This document shows positions 50,701 to 63,552 of a stretch of 64,000 nucleotides of DNA, piece by piece. A model generated the notes under the pieces. That model saw only the letters and a list, made by a program, of their open reading frames with translations, did no database searches and was not told the origin of the DNA. The stretch lies in NCBI GenBank assembly GCA_022749755.1, contig CM040453.1, positions 3,680,102 to 3,744,101 on the forward strand. Reading direction: 5' to 3'. Source of the DNA: Azadirachta indica. Taxonomy: Eukaryota > Streptophyta > Magnoliopsida > Sapindales > Meliaceae. How positions within the stretch are numbered: the first letter of the stretch is position 1; the number at the start of each line of letters is the position of its first letter. The translations under genes were made by a program, and so were the position numbers.

Positions 50701-50978
50701 CCTCTCCCTTATCCAACATCGAAGTTGCACTTAATTAAAATTTGATATAAGAAGAACGGAAGAAATAGCCAATTTGCCAAGTTTAAAGGGAGCAACGAAA
50801 TTTTAAATTTAACATTAAAACAAAAATACGAGAGACTATTTCACAAAGTAGACAAAAACATCCCCTCCCTTCCTTCCTTATCTTTCTACACCCAATGACA
50901 ACCGCTGATCCCATTTTGGCCCCACCAGCCAACACTAATCCAACGGCTCAAAACAATCACACATGAAATCATGATATA
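47745..50978. other. Intergenic region
   Basis: 3' flank of the C2 gene, then moderately AT-rich DNA. A hexamer-like CCTTCC/CCCCTT run lies at about 50140-50162. Open frames at 48800-49330 give no recognisable domain. No gene is called. Confidence 0.5.
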
Positions 50979-52373
50979 TTAATTTGATACATACTGCATG
51001 AACTCGTAATCAGATTCAATCCCAGCCATTGTTTCTGGCGCCAAAACGACCTCGAGATCAACGCTACCACCGCCTTCTCGCCCCGGAAAAGCGGAGATCT
51101 TACCGTCAAACTTGTTAGCCTTACCGCTCCTAACCGCCAAAGGCCGGCCCCATCCGAAATCATTATCGTACATCGGGAATCTCGGAGAGCTACCCATCGT
51201 CATTGATGCACCGTCCAAGTTCCCCAGCGGAAATACGCGCGGATTGCTCTCCCAGTCCTCCACGAAACGACCCACCGTCTTATCGTCATGAGCATTCACA
51301 TTCTTGTTCAGCTGCTCGGCACACCAGCGCAGATCTTTAGACAAAACATCACCAGCTGACGCGTATGTGGGTATGCTTTGAATTGCGTTACCGAAATAAC
51401 ATGGATCCAGCTTCGGGTTCAATCTGTGACGGCAATTCACTGCCATTCTAAACGTCGTCATTTTTGTCACGTGTAGTTTTCTCGCACGTGTCACTGCTCG
51501 CCAGAGAAGCGCGCATAATGACTGAAACGATGATATCTCAACATTTGACTCCGTTTTTTTGAACCGGGTATTAAGATATGTGTCATGACTTTGCTTGCCG
51601 AGTAATTCAACGGCGTAAATGTCGCCGTCATTGATCCATACCTGGTTGTTAACTCTAGCCTTCAGTTTTAAGATGGATTCCCTGCTGAAACTTAAGATTC
51701 TTTCACTTAATGGTGAGTTTTCATCAAACGTCACCTTGAGTCCACCGAGGGGGATTCTTAGAACCGCGGGCGAAATCAACACTGAGTCGCGACAAAAATT
51801 GGGTTGTTTCGAAGTTTTCTTGACACCTCTCGAGAGTTCAGCAAACGTGTTAAAGAAATTCCAAAACGACGTGCCGTCTGCGACGGCGTGGTTCATAGCG
51901 CAACCAATGAACAAACCGTCAGCCAGTTCGGTGACTTGGACGGTCAGAATTGGTTTATAATGGCCCTCATAGCTGACGGTTCTATCGAGAGCAAAGAAAC
52001 TCTTGACGATATCAGGGACGTGAATTGGACTGAGAATATCCCGAATGGACCAAACGGTAGCGGTTTTGTGAATAAAATCGACACCGGCATCGTTGCAGGT
52101 GATGTAGATATAGCCATCTGAGTCAGTGTACAAACGACCAGCAAGTGGAGGAAACTGAGAAAGAGTTTGAGAAAGAGCCCGCTTCAAAAGAGAAATCAAA
52201 GAGTCAATTGGCAAAGGCGGGCGGGTGAAAAGACCACCCTTTTGGATATAGTGACAAGAAAGCATAGGAAGGTCAGAAACGGAGAGTTTCAGGTCTCCAA
52301 GAGTTGATTTTTGGTCTGGGAAAACGGTGCACTTTGAGACCAGAGTTGGAGATGATGAAACTGAAGCAACCAT
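50979..52373 (-). CDS. BAHD (HXXXD-type) acyltransferase
   Basis: Intronless gene for a 464-aa cytosolic enzyme that transfers an acyl group from an acyl-CoA to an alcohol or amine acceptor. Both family motifs are intact: HAVAD at 162-166 (catalytic His162, within MNHAVADGTSFW) and DFGWG at 405-409 (NDFGWGRP). The N-terminus (SKCTVFP, LSVSDLPMLSCHYIQKGGLF) and PPLAGRL at ~75-81 are typical of the clade of uncharacterised acyltransferases that includes Arabidopsis At2g39980 (recalled, not searched). Length is normal for BAHD proteins (430-480 aa). Substrates cannot be read from the sequence. Neighbouring genes suggest no pathway. Confidence 0.93.
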   Translation of the reverse strand: MVASVSSSPTLVSKCTVFPDQKSTLGDLKLSVSDLPMLSCHYIQKGGLFTRPPLPIDSLISLLKRALSQTLSQFPPLAGRLYTDSDGYIYITCNDAGVDFIHKTATVWSIRDILSPIHVPDIVKSFFALDRTVSYEGHYKPILTVQVTELADGLFIGCAMNHAVADGTSFWNFFNTFAELSRGVKKTSKQPNFCRDSVLISPAVLRIPLGGLKVTFDENSPLSERILSFSRESILKLKARVNNQVWINDGDIYAVELLGKQSHDTYLNTRFKKTESNVEISSFQSLCALLWRAVTRARKLHVTKMTTFRMAVNCRHRLNPKLDPCYFGNAIQSIPTYASAGDVLSKDLRWCAEQLNKNVNAHDDKTVGRFVEDWESNPRVFPLGNLDGASMTMGSSPRFPMYDNDFGWGRPLAVRSGKANKFDGKISAFPGREGGGSVDLEVVLAPETMAGIESDYEFMQYVSN

Positions 52374-52492
52374 TTTCGATTTCTTAACAATTTTTTTTTT
52401 AAAAGAAAATAAGTTCTCTCAGTCTCTCCCACAAGCCGGGTTGAATTTTGCGAGTGGAAGGAGGGTGAGAGAAACGCAGAGGAGATGAAGCT

Positions 52493-52500
52493 ATTTATAA
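52493..52500 (-). promoter_or_regulatory. Probable TATA box of the BAHD gene
   Basis: TATAAATA on the minus strand, 120 bp upstream of the ATG at 52373, which leaves a leader of about 90 nt that is rich in TC. Confidence 0.55.
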
Positions 52501-52509
52501 TGGTGGGCT

Positions 52510-55500
52510 TGCGGATGGGTGCATGAACGTGCTGAGGTGGTCACTGCTGTTCTCACTTTTTTTCATATTTTATAGATTACATTGTCATGGTTATTGTTTT
52601 TTTTTAATAATTTTATTAGTTTATTTGTTTTTTCTTTTTTTTTTCTTTTTTGTTTATTACTTCAAGCCATAATTGAAAACCACGTGTGCATGTTCCTGCT
52701 GTTAATTTTCCAACTAGGCACACGGCCCTTATTTGACATTATCATTTACTTAAGGCTACCTGATTAACTCTCCACAAAGGCCGTCGTAGTTCTCTCTTAA
52801 TAAGACTTCGATATATACAGCTCCGCACACATTATTGCTTCATTACTTTTATTGGTCAATCAATGTCTAATTAATGGACAACACAGGTAATTTAAATGAA
52901 TTTTCAAAATTTAATAAAGTTTTGAATAAACTTGTGAAATCGTTCAATTTTTTTAATTTCATTTCATTATCTTTCTTTAAAATAAGCATTAATACATAAC
53001 CTTCAATTGAATTATTTATGTTTGAAAACAAATAGTAATATATTATAGTTAATTAAATTTTTGCTTTTGTTTTGTTTGACTTTTTCGTGATTTTTTTTTT
53101 CTCTCGAGAAGGTTAGCTAATTAGGAAAATTATTAGGACATTAGTGATACTCATTAGTGATTAGTGGGGTAATGACACGTGTCAAATCCCAATGCAGGGA
53201 GAGAAGAGATGGATAATTTATGAGAATTAATAACAAAATATAGAAAAGAAATTTAATTGTGATAGTCTCTAATTATAATATATTGAAAGAATTAATTAAG
53301 AGAAAATCCTCCAAGATTTTCCTTCAAATCTCAGGCAGATCAACAAGTAAGGTCTATCTTGAATTGCACAAAGCCGAAGTCCCACATATACGAGATATGC
53401 ATGGTCCATTTTGTATCAGAATCCTTGCTCCCAAGATTTAATGCAATCTGAAACTGATCCTACCCTTCAAAAGAGGAGTCCTACGTGGCACTCATTCCAG
53501 CTGCCTCCTGATTATTACACAAACTTGCTTGGTTTTAATTTGCTCGTTATTGCTGGAGAATAAGAACTAATCTAGCAAGCAATTTTGGTGAAGACTTGAA
53601 CAGAGAGTTGCGTCTAGTACTTCTCTACGGTGTCTCAATTCCTTTTCAGAAGCAAAAGCCAAAACAAAGAATTGAATGTGTTAACCTTACATATTTTGCA
53701 TGTTTTGTTTTATTTCTTAATAATTTTTTCAAAAATAACAGAAAAATATACAAATTAAGTTCTCTCTCATTATTTTGCCGCGAGCCAACCGGCCGGCAGT
53801 ACATAACTCAATAAATAAATAAATAACATATTAAGTAAAACTTTTACAAACACACATTTAATTTTAGTAGAGTATATTTGACTTTAAAAAAAAAAGCTCC
53901 GTGTTTGAATAGTTATCTTCCAATAAACTATTAATAATTATGTATAAAATTTCTTTGCAAATAGACAAGATCGAATTTACATTTCTGAATTGTAGATTAA
54001 ATAAGATTTTCAGATTCTATGAAGCTAGCTGTGCGACAATGGTATAAATATTGAAGAGATTTTTTTTTTTTTTTTAAATGGACAATTAAAAAATGGGCAG
54101 TTGATGATTCTAGAAGTTGAGCTAGGACGTTAGGATCTATAAATTAAGATTATGATTAAACAGTACAGATTCCGTGACCAAATCTACATAATTTATATAA
54201 ATATATGTATATGTGTTTATATCATTCTCGGAGAAAATATGAACTAAAAATCCAAATCCAAATCCAATGATAGATAATAATATTGATGTATCCACATGAT
54301 TAAGATGATGAACTGCGCCGACTATTTACGTTCTGGATATTGGCTGTCATTCTCTCAATCCCAATAAAAGTCGGCCAGAATCTTAACTGTTTAGGGCTTA
54401 TTAGCTTAATAATCCCGAACTGAACAACTGTCTCCTCTATCCTGATCAAGTTTAATTTTTATTACATGCTACTTGGGATGATATTTTCTCTTTTTTATGT
54501 CTGAGATTACATGCATGCAAAAGAAACGATGGTCGGTTCATTAAGTTATATCAGAATCTCCTTAAACCGCCATTTCTGATTTGTCGGTTTGTGGGGATTA
54601 TTTTATTTAGGAGAGAAATGTTTTGCTTATATATTATTTTCAGCAAATTAATTTTACTGGTTTAATTATATATCATGCATTTGCGTTTTGTTTATTGTTT
54701 GACTTGCTTGGTCCCTTTTTATATTAAAAATCTGTACCTTCATCATTTCAGTCCCTGCTTTTCACATTTTCTTAAATAAAGAAACACTTTGCTTATTAAT
54801 TTTAAACAAGCCCTTGGATCATTTTGCAAAATAGAATACCATTAAGTTTTATTATTATTTTTTTTTCTCAATGATAAATGTTAACAAAGTAAGAAACTTC
54901 ACTGAATAAAAGGACAACAAAGAGAGCCTAACCCTTTAAAGAGAAGCAAGCAATTAAAGCAAAAGATGAGAAGGATAGAAAATAGTTGAAGAAAACCCAT
55001 AAAACTTCGGAAGACTCAACGAAATTTGTAATTAGAAAATCTACTCATATAATGAGATTGAAACTTGTTAGTGCCATTAAAATGACTATCCCACCGTGTA
55101 AAAGCATCATAATCTAATTTTAAATTAGTCATCTTATTTATAATTTCATTCTTTTATCTTTAAAATAAATGGAATGAATATTTAGCGAAATTAAAATAAA
55201 AAAATAATAATTTTTTGAATGATTTACCTAAAATTCAAAGAGAATGAAGAGAGGATTTTAGCAAAAGCTGAACATTTAGGATTAAGTTAAATGCTTTTTT
55301 ATTTTATTTAAAAATATGAAATTTAGGGGACCTGGCTGATAGTTCCCATAAAGTATTGATATAATTTGTGGAGGAGGAGAAGAAGTTGCACAGTGCTTTG
55401 ACACCTGCCACGTGTATGACAGTTCAAGACCAACTATGACCATGGAAATTAAGTAATTAATTAATGCACATATAATTTACTTGGAGCTTAAAATATGCAA

Positions 55501-58500
55501 ATTCATTTTTTCTTTTCAGGGAGATTCATTGATTCCACGGTGTCGAATAACTGTACTAGGGCTCTTGGGACCCAGCAGTGTGTTTCTCTGTGTGTTGCTC
55601 CGAACCTTGGCATCTGTAAAACCTTATTATATAAGTGACAGTTCAAAACCAGCCACGCATTTTCAGGTTCTCCCATTTTTATGTTAATTTGTACATAAAT
55701 TATTGATTTGGTTTTACTAATTTTAAGGTTTTAGACTAATTATTTTATCTAAGTCATTAATTAACTCGCAAAGAAAAAACTGCAGTAAGTACTAGAGATA
55801 ATTAAATAATTAGGCGCTGTTTATTACTATTTTACTTTTAAAATTAATTAATCTAAAGTGCATAATAGTTATATACGAAATTTTAATTAAATTTTGTTAT
55901 CTTTATATCACGTGTAAAATTTTGTTTAAGATATTTAAATTAATCGGCGAAATGTCACTTCCAAAGGAAAAAAAAAAAATGAAAAGTTCAATGAATATAT
56001 TGTTGATCTGTGTTTTTCTAATTTAATTTTCAATCATTTAAAGAAATTTGCTTTTGTGAATAGTAATGTCCTAACATTTTTTTTTTTTCAGTTTTATTGG
56101 AAACCTTATCGTCTAATCAACCCAAATTTCCAACCATTTTTTTTTTCCTCTCTTTCACAATCAAGACAATTCTACAACAATTATGATTAATATCGCAATT
56201 AGCTAGGTTCCAAAACCAATTGAAAACGAAGTCGCAAAGGAAGAGTTCTTTGCTTCTTAATAACATGACACAATAATAGACCACTGAACCTTTTTGTAAA
56301 TGACAAAAACAAATTATAACAAATATATATTATCTCGTTATTCACGGTATCCACCTACTGCTTGTCTGAGGTTGAAAGCTCAATTAATTTAATTATTCCC
56401 ATTAACCTCTCCTTTGCTTAACTGCATAAGTCAAAGCTTTGACAGCATACTATGAAATAATATGACAAATTTTTTTTTTATGGGTCAATAACATTTGGGT
56501 ACCTAGCATTTTAAAATTTTGACGAATAAACAGTATATTTATCCATAAATATCAAATAAGTTCGTAAATGACGTTGAAATAATTAAATTTTACCCTTCTG
56601 ATGTCGAATTTGTGACCTTAACACTAAAGAGTATTTCAGCCATTTCAATGAAGTCAGGGAGCTGTTTGTTACAAATGGATAAATTATGCCTTTATTTGTA
56701 GATACATTAAAATGCAGGGATCCAGAAGTTATTAGGGCAGTTTTGAATTAATGATTGTGAGGGTTAGGGTTTGCATTCATGTACCTAATTAAGTTTGAAC
56801 TCTGCATGGGATTCCTCTTTCCGTTCTTTGAATAAGGGGTCTTGGCCGGCAACTGATGCTTCTTATAGCTAGCTGATAGCTGCTAGGTTCAGGTCACCAA
56901 ACTCCTCTGCCTAGCCAGCTAGCCGAAACCTTTTGCATAAATGTTATTACTATTTCTTCATCCTACCCCTTTTTACAAACCAATTTTACTTTCTTCTATT
57001 CATGTCTTTCTGCGTGGGTTTTGGGTCATTTTGAAAGCGACTTGCCATTTCTTCAGTGAGTGCCCTTAGTACTGTATAAAATTGACTGCTCTAGATCTAC
57101 TACTGTTACATATCCCACTCAATTGAATATTTTATTTCGTGTAGTGTATACGCTTGTAATTTGACAATCTCAAATCAAATTTTACTATGCTATTTCTTTT
57201 ATATCGTAGAGAATGTTTTTAGATAACCAAAAAATGTTAATATCAATTTTGAACAGATTAATATGCCAGCTCCGTTGAGATAGATAATTAATATACCAAT
57301 TAAATTAAATTTTAAAATCAAATGTGGAAGGAAAGTGGTTTTAGATATATATATATATATATATATACATATTTTTATAAAAAGTACTGCAAATTAAACA
57401 ATTTTGTCCAATATATGGAAACAAGTCCCGGTCGGTTATATATGAAAGCAATTACAAAAGCAAAATTAAGCAAGGGGAGATTCAATTTTAGCTGCTCGCA
57501 GTTTCATGTTTATTAATTTCGTTGTCAAAAATAGAGTCGCTTTGAAGTAGGCAATAGGCCAAATAAGGGATGGCATGGTGCTCTTGACTCTCAGCAATTT
57601 ACGCGTTGAAAACGAAAGCACGTAATTTTAGACTGTGAAGAGTAGTGTACGTACTGTATTTAATTTATAACCCAAGATGATATGAACTTGGCCATCGCTT
57701 GTCATCTATCGCCCGTTAAAATCGTCTTCTCTTCAATTTCATGGAATTAATTCTCTTCCTTTCTGATCCAGTTGCTGAATATTGAACATCTTCAGGTTTT
57801 GCTATCATCATCTTCATTGTATGTATTATCACCACCCAAACACAAATTTTGACTCGCATAGTTCAAAATTTATTATATATATTTTTAAAAAAAAAAAATG
57901 GTTAAAATATTTTATAAATCTTTTTTTTTTCACGCTAATGTTTATCACTCTCTTACAAATTTATACTTATAAATAATTAGTATATTGGTTTTATTTTGTA
58001 ATAATTTTATTTAATTTTGAGAATATATATAATAACTAAATTATACAGTAATAAACACTTATTTACTCAACACACTACTACTTAATATATCCTTAAAGTT
58101 CAAGAGGAGATACACAACTAAATAAAAATGCCCCAAACATTGCACGGCTACAAAGGAGATCTGCTTGGAACCTAATAAAAACAAGCTAGTGAACCAAAAC
58201 ATGCAAAAGAAAAGGATTGCCAAGGGGATGATGTATACAACTTCATAAGAAAAATTGTTGACTACCAACAAGAGGGAGGCAAAAATTTCTTTCTTAATTT
58301 CTTTGGTAAGATGACAATTATTGTTAAGTTTAAATTAAGTTCAACAACTATTATCCATACTAAAAATTTTAAAATTGATTTAATTAAAGAGATTAAGAAG
58401 TGAGAAAGATCAATTATTCAAGTTAATGAGTTAATTATGTTTGACTGACATAATATGATACGATGTAATTTGATAAGCAGAAATGAATCAATTTTGAAAA

Positions 58501-61500
58501 GAAATGGATTCTATTAACTTATGATAATCTCCGTATCAATAACAAGTATAAATCGCTATTAAAAAATAAATTCAAATGTATATAGTAATTTTAATAATAA
58601 AATTTAGAAAACTCGTAACTTAAATTTATAATTAACAAAGACTAAATTAAATTTATATCAAGTCATTAGTAAACTCATGATAGCTTAAATTTATAATTAG
58701 CAAAGACCACAAATTAAAAAATATATATATATATATATTTAACAATAAGAATCACTTGGTACGATCAATTTTAGATTTTGGATGCAAAAAACATACACAT
58801 ATCATCTTAATTTCATTTTCTATAGTCATGAATTAGGAAACCTAGCTAAAAGTACTATTTACCCTATCCTATCCTAATGTGATCACATGCGTGGTAGCAC
58901 AATCAATCATCAATCCAATATAATTGGTTGTGAATGAACATATATATTGTTTAGAATGTGGGGAAGATTACAGTATTTGTATTTATTAACTGAATTGAGT
59001 CAAAAAAATGTCACTTGCAAGTTACAATAATCGAATTAATTATTGAGAATTAATTTGAATGAAAAGACAACTAGCTAGGGATGCATGCAGCGGGCGATCA
59101 GTCATCATCATTCATTCAGGAAAGAAAATAAAAGAGGTACCAGTACTGATCATGTATAGGCATGTGGGTCGAAGATATCTTTGAAAATCTTTAGGTCCTG
59201 GCTTCAAGTTTTGAAGGAAATCGCGTAACATATATAGCTTGTTATTCAACATTTTCGTGATTTGGTTTTGTATTATTGTTTAAGGCAGTACCCAAATTAT
59301 GGAAATAAACTACTGAAAGTGGCATGAAGTGAACATATTGTGATGTGACATAGTGCAGAATTCAATTTTATGTAAAATAACAATAATATGTTGATTATGG
59401 TACGGCATTAACAATTGACCAATAAAATGCATGCATATATATATATATATATATTCTGATGAAATCGACAACGGTGGTAAACGATCAATATAGCATATAT
59501 ATATATATATATATATATAGGGTATATTTTCAAAAGCTTAAGCATTTGGGCAATTAGTTTACACTGGTGCGCAGTAGCCAGTTTCGTATGTATAAATGGA
59601 ATTGTAGTCGACATCATCCTAGCTTGCTTGAATTGTGTTACTACATATTCAAGGCAAATATAGCCAATAATTCACACCAAAGAAAGAGACGGAGAGAAGG
59701 GCAGAGCGGAATCATTATTTGGCAGTGAATTAGCTAGGTTATGTCAAGACATTAAAGTTTTTAAATTAAGAATTAACATGTATCACTTATTTTTATACAT
59801 TAATTTTTATTTAATAACAAATGACTTTGTTTTTAACTTGAATGCTCATACTGAAGTTAGTTTTTAAAAGACTGTGCGAAAACAAATTGGTGTGTGTTAA
59901 TAGTTACCAATTATTCATTCACTTATAGTCAATAATTGATAACCAGAGAGTCTAAGAAGTATATCGACTCAATTTTGAACATTCTCAAAACAGCGTAATT
60001 TTCTGTAAAATGCAGTCAAATCAATCAATACAAATGTTTTTATAAAAGACAATTGTATGAAAACTAGAAACACGTGGTATAAGAATATGAGTCAGAGTGC
60101 AAAATCGTGCCGGGAGTTATAATCCAACTGAGAGTGCATGATTACAAGAAAGAATGCAATGAGAGCCACAGGGTAGTTATTCAATCATTGATCAGGACTC
60201 AGAATTAATGTTGTACATGCACATGCATATATATATATATATATATATGCATGAGCTAATAAATGTACAAATTAAAAATAAATAATTAAAAATCGTTTTA
60301 ATTTTGCATTATTGGGGTTTAAGTAAAAATTAGGTTATCTAATCAGTAATATCGTCCACTGGTTGGTTGCTGCTGCACTTTTTAAGTTGTTCGATTGGCC
60401 GGCTAATTTCAAGCACCTAGCTAAGTAGTTTAACTCAACTTCACCCTTCTTTCTTTTCTATGTTGTTGGGGTTTACCTAAAAAGCTGTTGAATATTTAGG
60501 TTATTTTTATTATCAACGTGCTATATTTTATTCATAATTATTGTGAAAATGAAATTAATATTATAAAATATATGTGATCAGGTGCAGATGCGAAGCTCTA
60601 TTAGGGCTTATGGGAACCATGCTTTCTAGTCCTCACAAAAATCAATTAAAAATTTTTTAAAAAATTCAATTATATTTTAGCATCTAAAAAAAATTTATGC
60701 TTTGGTCCCTCTTAAGTTTTGTTTCTTGTCAATATGACTTTTAACTTTATTACCTTCCAACTTTTCTAATCTACCCCTGGTCCAGTAGTTTATATTTTAA
60801 ATTTAAGCAAAAATATAATATACAGTTATAAACATACTCTCATTTACTAAGTATAAAATATATCGTTGAAGAGAGTGTTAAGTAATTCTGAAGTTCATTG
60901 CAATTATAAATAAATTTGTTTGAAACGTTATATTAAAACTTTTTTAATGATCATGGAGAAAAGATTTTCAATTAATAGAGTATCTTTGATAAAAACAAAA
61001 AAATTGGTGTAATATCATAAAAAAATGTGAAAGAATTTATTAATAATTTAAAAGATACGATCTTAGAAAAATAATCTTCAAAGAAAAAAGGAGAGGTTCT
61101 TTTAAGTATTCAAATAATTACACCACTCAAATGACAAAATCAAAAAATCTATGAGTGCATTAGTTAAAGAATCATGTTGATGTATCAATTAATGTCTAAA
61201 TTGTTGTGGTTACTTTGCATCTAATACTTAATTTTAGTCAAAGTGAGGTATCTTTCTCATATGCTATATATGCATTGAAACAAGTAAGATCATTTCCCCA
61301 TCCCACTTTCAAAGTAGATCAGCTAACTTTATTGGCAATATATTTATGCCTTTCTAACGATATTGGGAATTGATTCAATTCATTATTGTCACACATCACA
61401 AATCTGTTAAATCCCAAGAGAAAAGGAGATAAGACCCATTGAATAATTGAAATAAAAAGAGAAAAGGGGCCGGGATTGAATGTTTTATTGAATAAAGGTA

Positions 61501-62490
61501 ATTCATTTTTTTTTGGTGTGAGTGCATTGGACACTATCATTTGTGCTTCCACAATCGTCTTACAAATTCAAAGAAAACACAATACAGATGCTGGTTGTGC
61601 AAGCACAAACATGAGAACATATATATAAAGACAGATTTAGTGATATGAATAAATGATGTAAGAATCCACTGCTTTTGATTCAATCACTCAAAATAAATGA
61701 ATAGAAAATGTACCCATTTGTCCTTTTTTCAATATTTTTCCAAGAAACATGTGGGGCATTTGTTCCATTACCTCTCATTAGTGGCATAGCCAAATGTTGA
61801 TAGGTATTTGATCAATTGTACATGTTCGTAATCATATATATATTTTTTTTTATTCTGTAATTTCAACATGTTGATAGCAAAAAATTATCAAGATATATAT
61901 ATATATATATATTGGTGGCAGCTAAGCTTATGTGCTACAATTTTCTTCCACAATGAAGTATTTCAGTCAAAATAACTTTATACAGAAAACACCCATTTGT
62001 CAATTTACCATGTTTGTTTTCTTAAAGTAACATGTGGGGCATTCGTCCCACAATTAATGATCCGCTGTTAGTGATAAAGTTAAATCTTGAAAATCTATAA
62101 TTACATAGTTTGTAATTAAAGTGTAGTATTTTTTTTAATTTGCAATTATTGTTTGTTACATCGCATCTGTTGTGGAATGAAATCATGATAAGTAAATTAG
62201 TAAAATAAGTTATGGACAAAGTATTTATCTAATATTTTTAGTTAATTTTTAAAACTAAATAAAAATTATTATATTGTTACAACTAGATTTTAAGTGCCCT
62301 ATCCATTCGGCCATCCCATGGACAGAGCCCAAAATAAAGCCCAAAACCAAGATTCTTTCTTATCCAGAGGGCGTGGGAATGGATCAAATTTGGGCCTGGC
62401 CCATGATTTACCCTGTATATTTTATGTCTCCATTAGACCAAGACAATTGTATCCTCCCATATCAAGTCTGTGCTGAGCTCACTTATTAGA
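52510..62490. other. Gene-poor AT-rich region
   Basis: About 10 kb with no recognisable gene on either strand. It contains several TA microsatellites (near 57344-57366, 59437-59453, 59494-59518, 60226-60248 and 61893-61911), poly-A or poly-T runs, and a diverged direct repeat near 61712 and 61991 (ACCCATTTGTC ... AACATGTGGGGCATT). Short open frames look random. Confidence 0.55.
53173..53184. promoter_or_regulatory. 12-bp G-box/ABRE-type palindrome
   Basis: TGACACGTGTCA is a perfect palindrome containing the CACGTG core bound by plant bZIP and bHLH factors. It lies 800 bp upstream of the BAHD acyltransferase start, in its promoter side. A role is inferred only from the motif. Confidence 0.4.
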
Positions 62491-62492
62491 AT

Positions 62493-62516
62493 CCCTAACC
62501 CTAACCCTAACCCTAA
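62493..62516. repeat. Four CCCTAA telomere-like units
   Basis: Four perfect head-to-tail CCCTAA hexamers. This is the TTAGGG type, not the usual plant TTTAGGG type. They sit at the probable transcription start of the FAS1 gene and include telo-box-like sequence. Confidence 0.95.
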
Positions 62517-62543
62517 GATTTAGAGCTTTGAGATTCTCATTTT

Positions 62544-62651
62544 ATGCTCGAATCTGTCGAACTGTTGTGCAATTCAATCGAGAAATTAAGAGGAACAGAG
62601 GCCAATACCTCACAGAACCTTCGAACACTTTCCGCCATCAACGTGATATAA
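62544..62651 (+). CDS. Upstream open reading frame (35 codons)
   Basis: The ATG at 62544 opens a 35-aa frame (MLESVELLCNSIEKLRG at its start) that ends at TAA 62649-62651, 18 nt before the leader-intron donor. It lies wholly within the predicted first leader exon of the FAS1 gene, so it could lower translation of the main frame. Conservation is unknown. Confidence 0.35.
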   Translation: MLESVELLCNSIEKLRGTEANTSQNLRTLSAINVI

Positions 62652-62910
62652 AAGATCTCCCTGTTGAGGTAATTTTGCGTAGCATCTTAATTAATTCATC
62701 TACTTAATAATACCGTTCCATTGATCATTTTGCTGAGTAGTTCTTTGTTTGGTCTTCATTTCGTTTGTTGGATGCTTAGAGAGTTGAGGATTATTAAGAA
62801 TAACAGTGAACTGTATGAAACTAGAAGTTCTCTGCTGTTTTAGATTTACTTTAGAAATGCGAAGTCAACTAAGCTAAATGGTAGAATGAATGACTAATGA
62901 GAAGAAGTAC

Positions 62911-62996
62911 TTAGTTTTCTTAGTGATCAGATGGTGAATAATCATATCTATGATTTAGTTTTCTTAGTGATCAGATGGTGAATAATCATATTTACG
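62911..62996. repeat. 43-bp tandem duplication in the leader intron
   Basis: Two adjacent units (62911-62953 and 62954-62996), each starting TTAGTTTTCTTAGTGATCAG, are nearly identical, which indicates a recent duplication. Confidence 0.95.
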
Positions 62997-63552
62997 AAGA
63001 TGTTTTTATCTTTAAATAGGTTTTTGAACTCACTACATATGGATTTGCTATGTAGGGTATGCTATAGGTTCAAATATAGTTCTTGTGAACTCATTACAGT
63101 GATGTTTTAAGTCTCGCTGTGATTTGCCAGCTGGAAATTGATTGAACTAGTATGTTACATGAAGGCAAAAGAAAAGAGTTGTAGCTTGTTTTGATCAACT
63201 TAATGGAGTTTACTGGGTTAACTCTGGCAGCTATATGTCAAAGGGTTTTTTTTTTATCCAATTGTCCATGCTTGGCTACTTGGTGAGATTTTGTTGTTTG
63301 TGAGATTGGTGAGAATTGGGAGGAACTAAATATTTGGGCTATGATTTGTCAGGCCTCAAACAATTTGGAGTTTTGCTGGAGATTTGCTGCTTGTGAGCGA
63401 TTCATAGATATGAGCATTGAAAGTGTGATTAGATAATTATATTGGTATGGGGGCTAGTAATTTGTCAAAAAGTTTTTCATGTCACTTCAAGCTCATAAAA
63501 TTGTAGATCTCAATACCAGTATTTACTTGGATTTAAAGACTAGCTGCAGGTT

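Larger units (their letters stand above)
62517..63552 (+). promoter_or_regulatory. 5' UTR of the FAS1 gene with a leader intron
   Basis: A donor GAG|GTAATT (intron starts 62669) pairs with an acceptor GCTGCAG ending at 63549, three bases before the main ATG. This predicts an 881-bp intron in the 5' UTR. The first exon holds a short upstream open frame and the intron holds a 43-bp tandem duplication. Confidence 0.65.

Noticed and set aside
55481..55687. Plus-strand open frame with hydrophobic stretch
   Set aside because: No start context or family similarity; probably random.
56825..56935. Imperfect hairpin built from TAGCTAGCTG / CTAGCCAGCTAGCC arms, considered as a microRNA precursor
   Set aside because: Arms are short, with several bulges, and no known mature miRNA was recognised.
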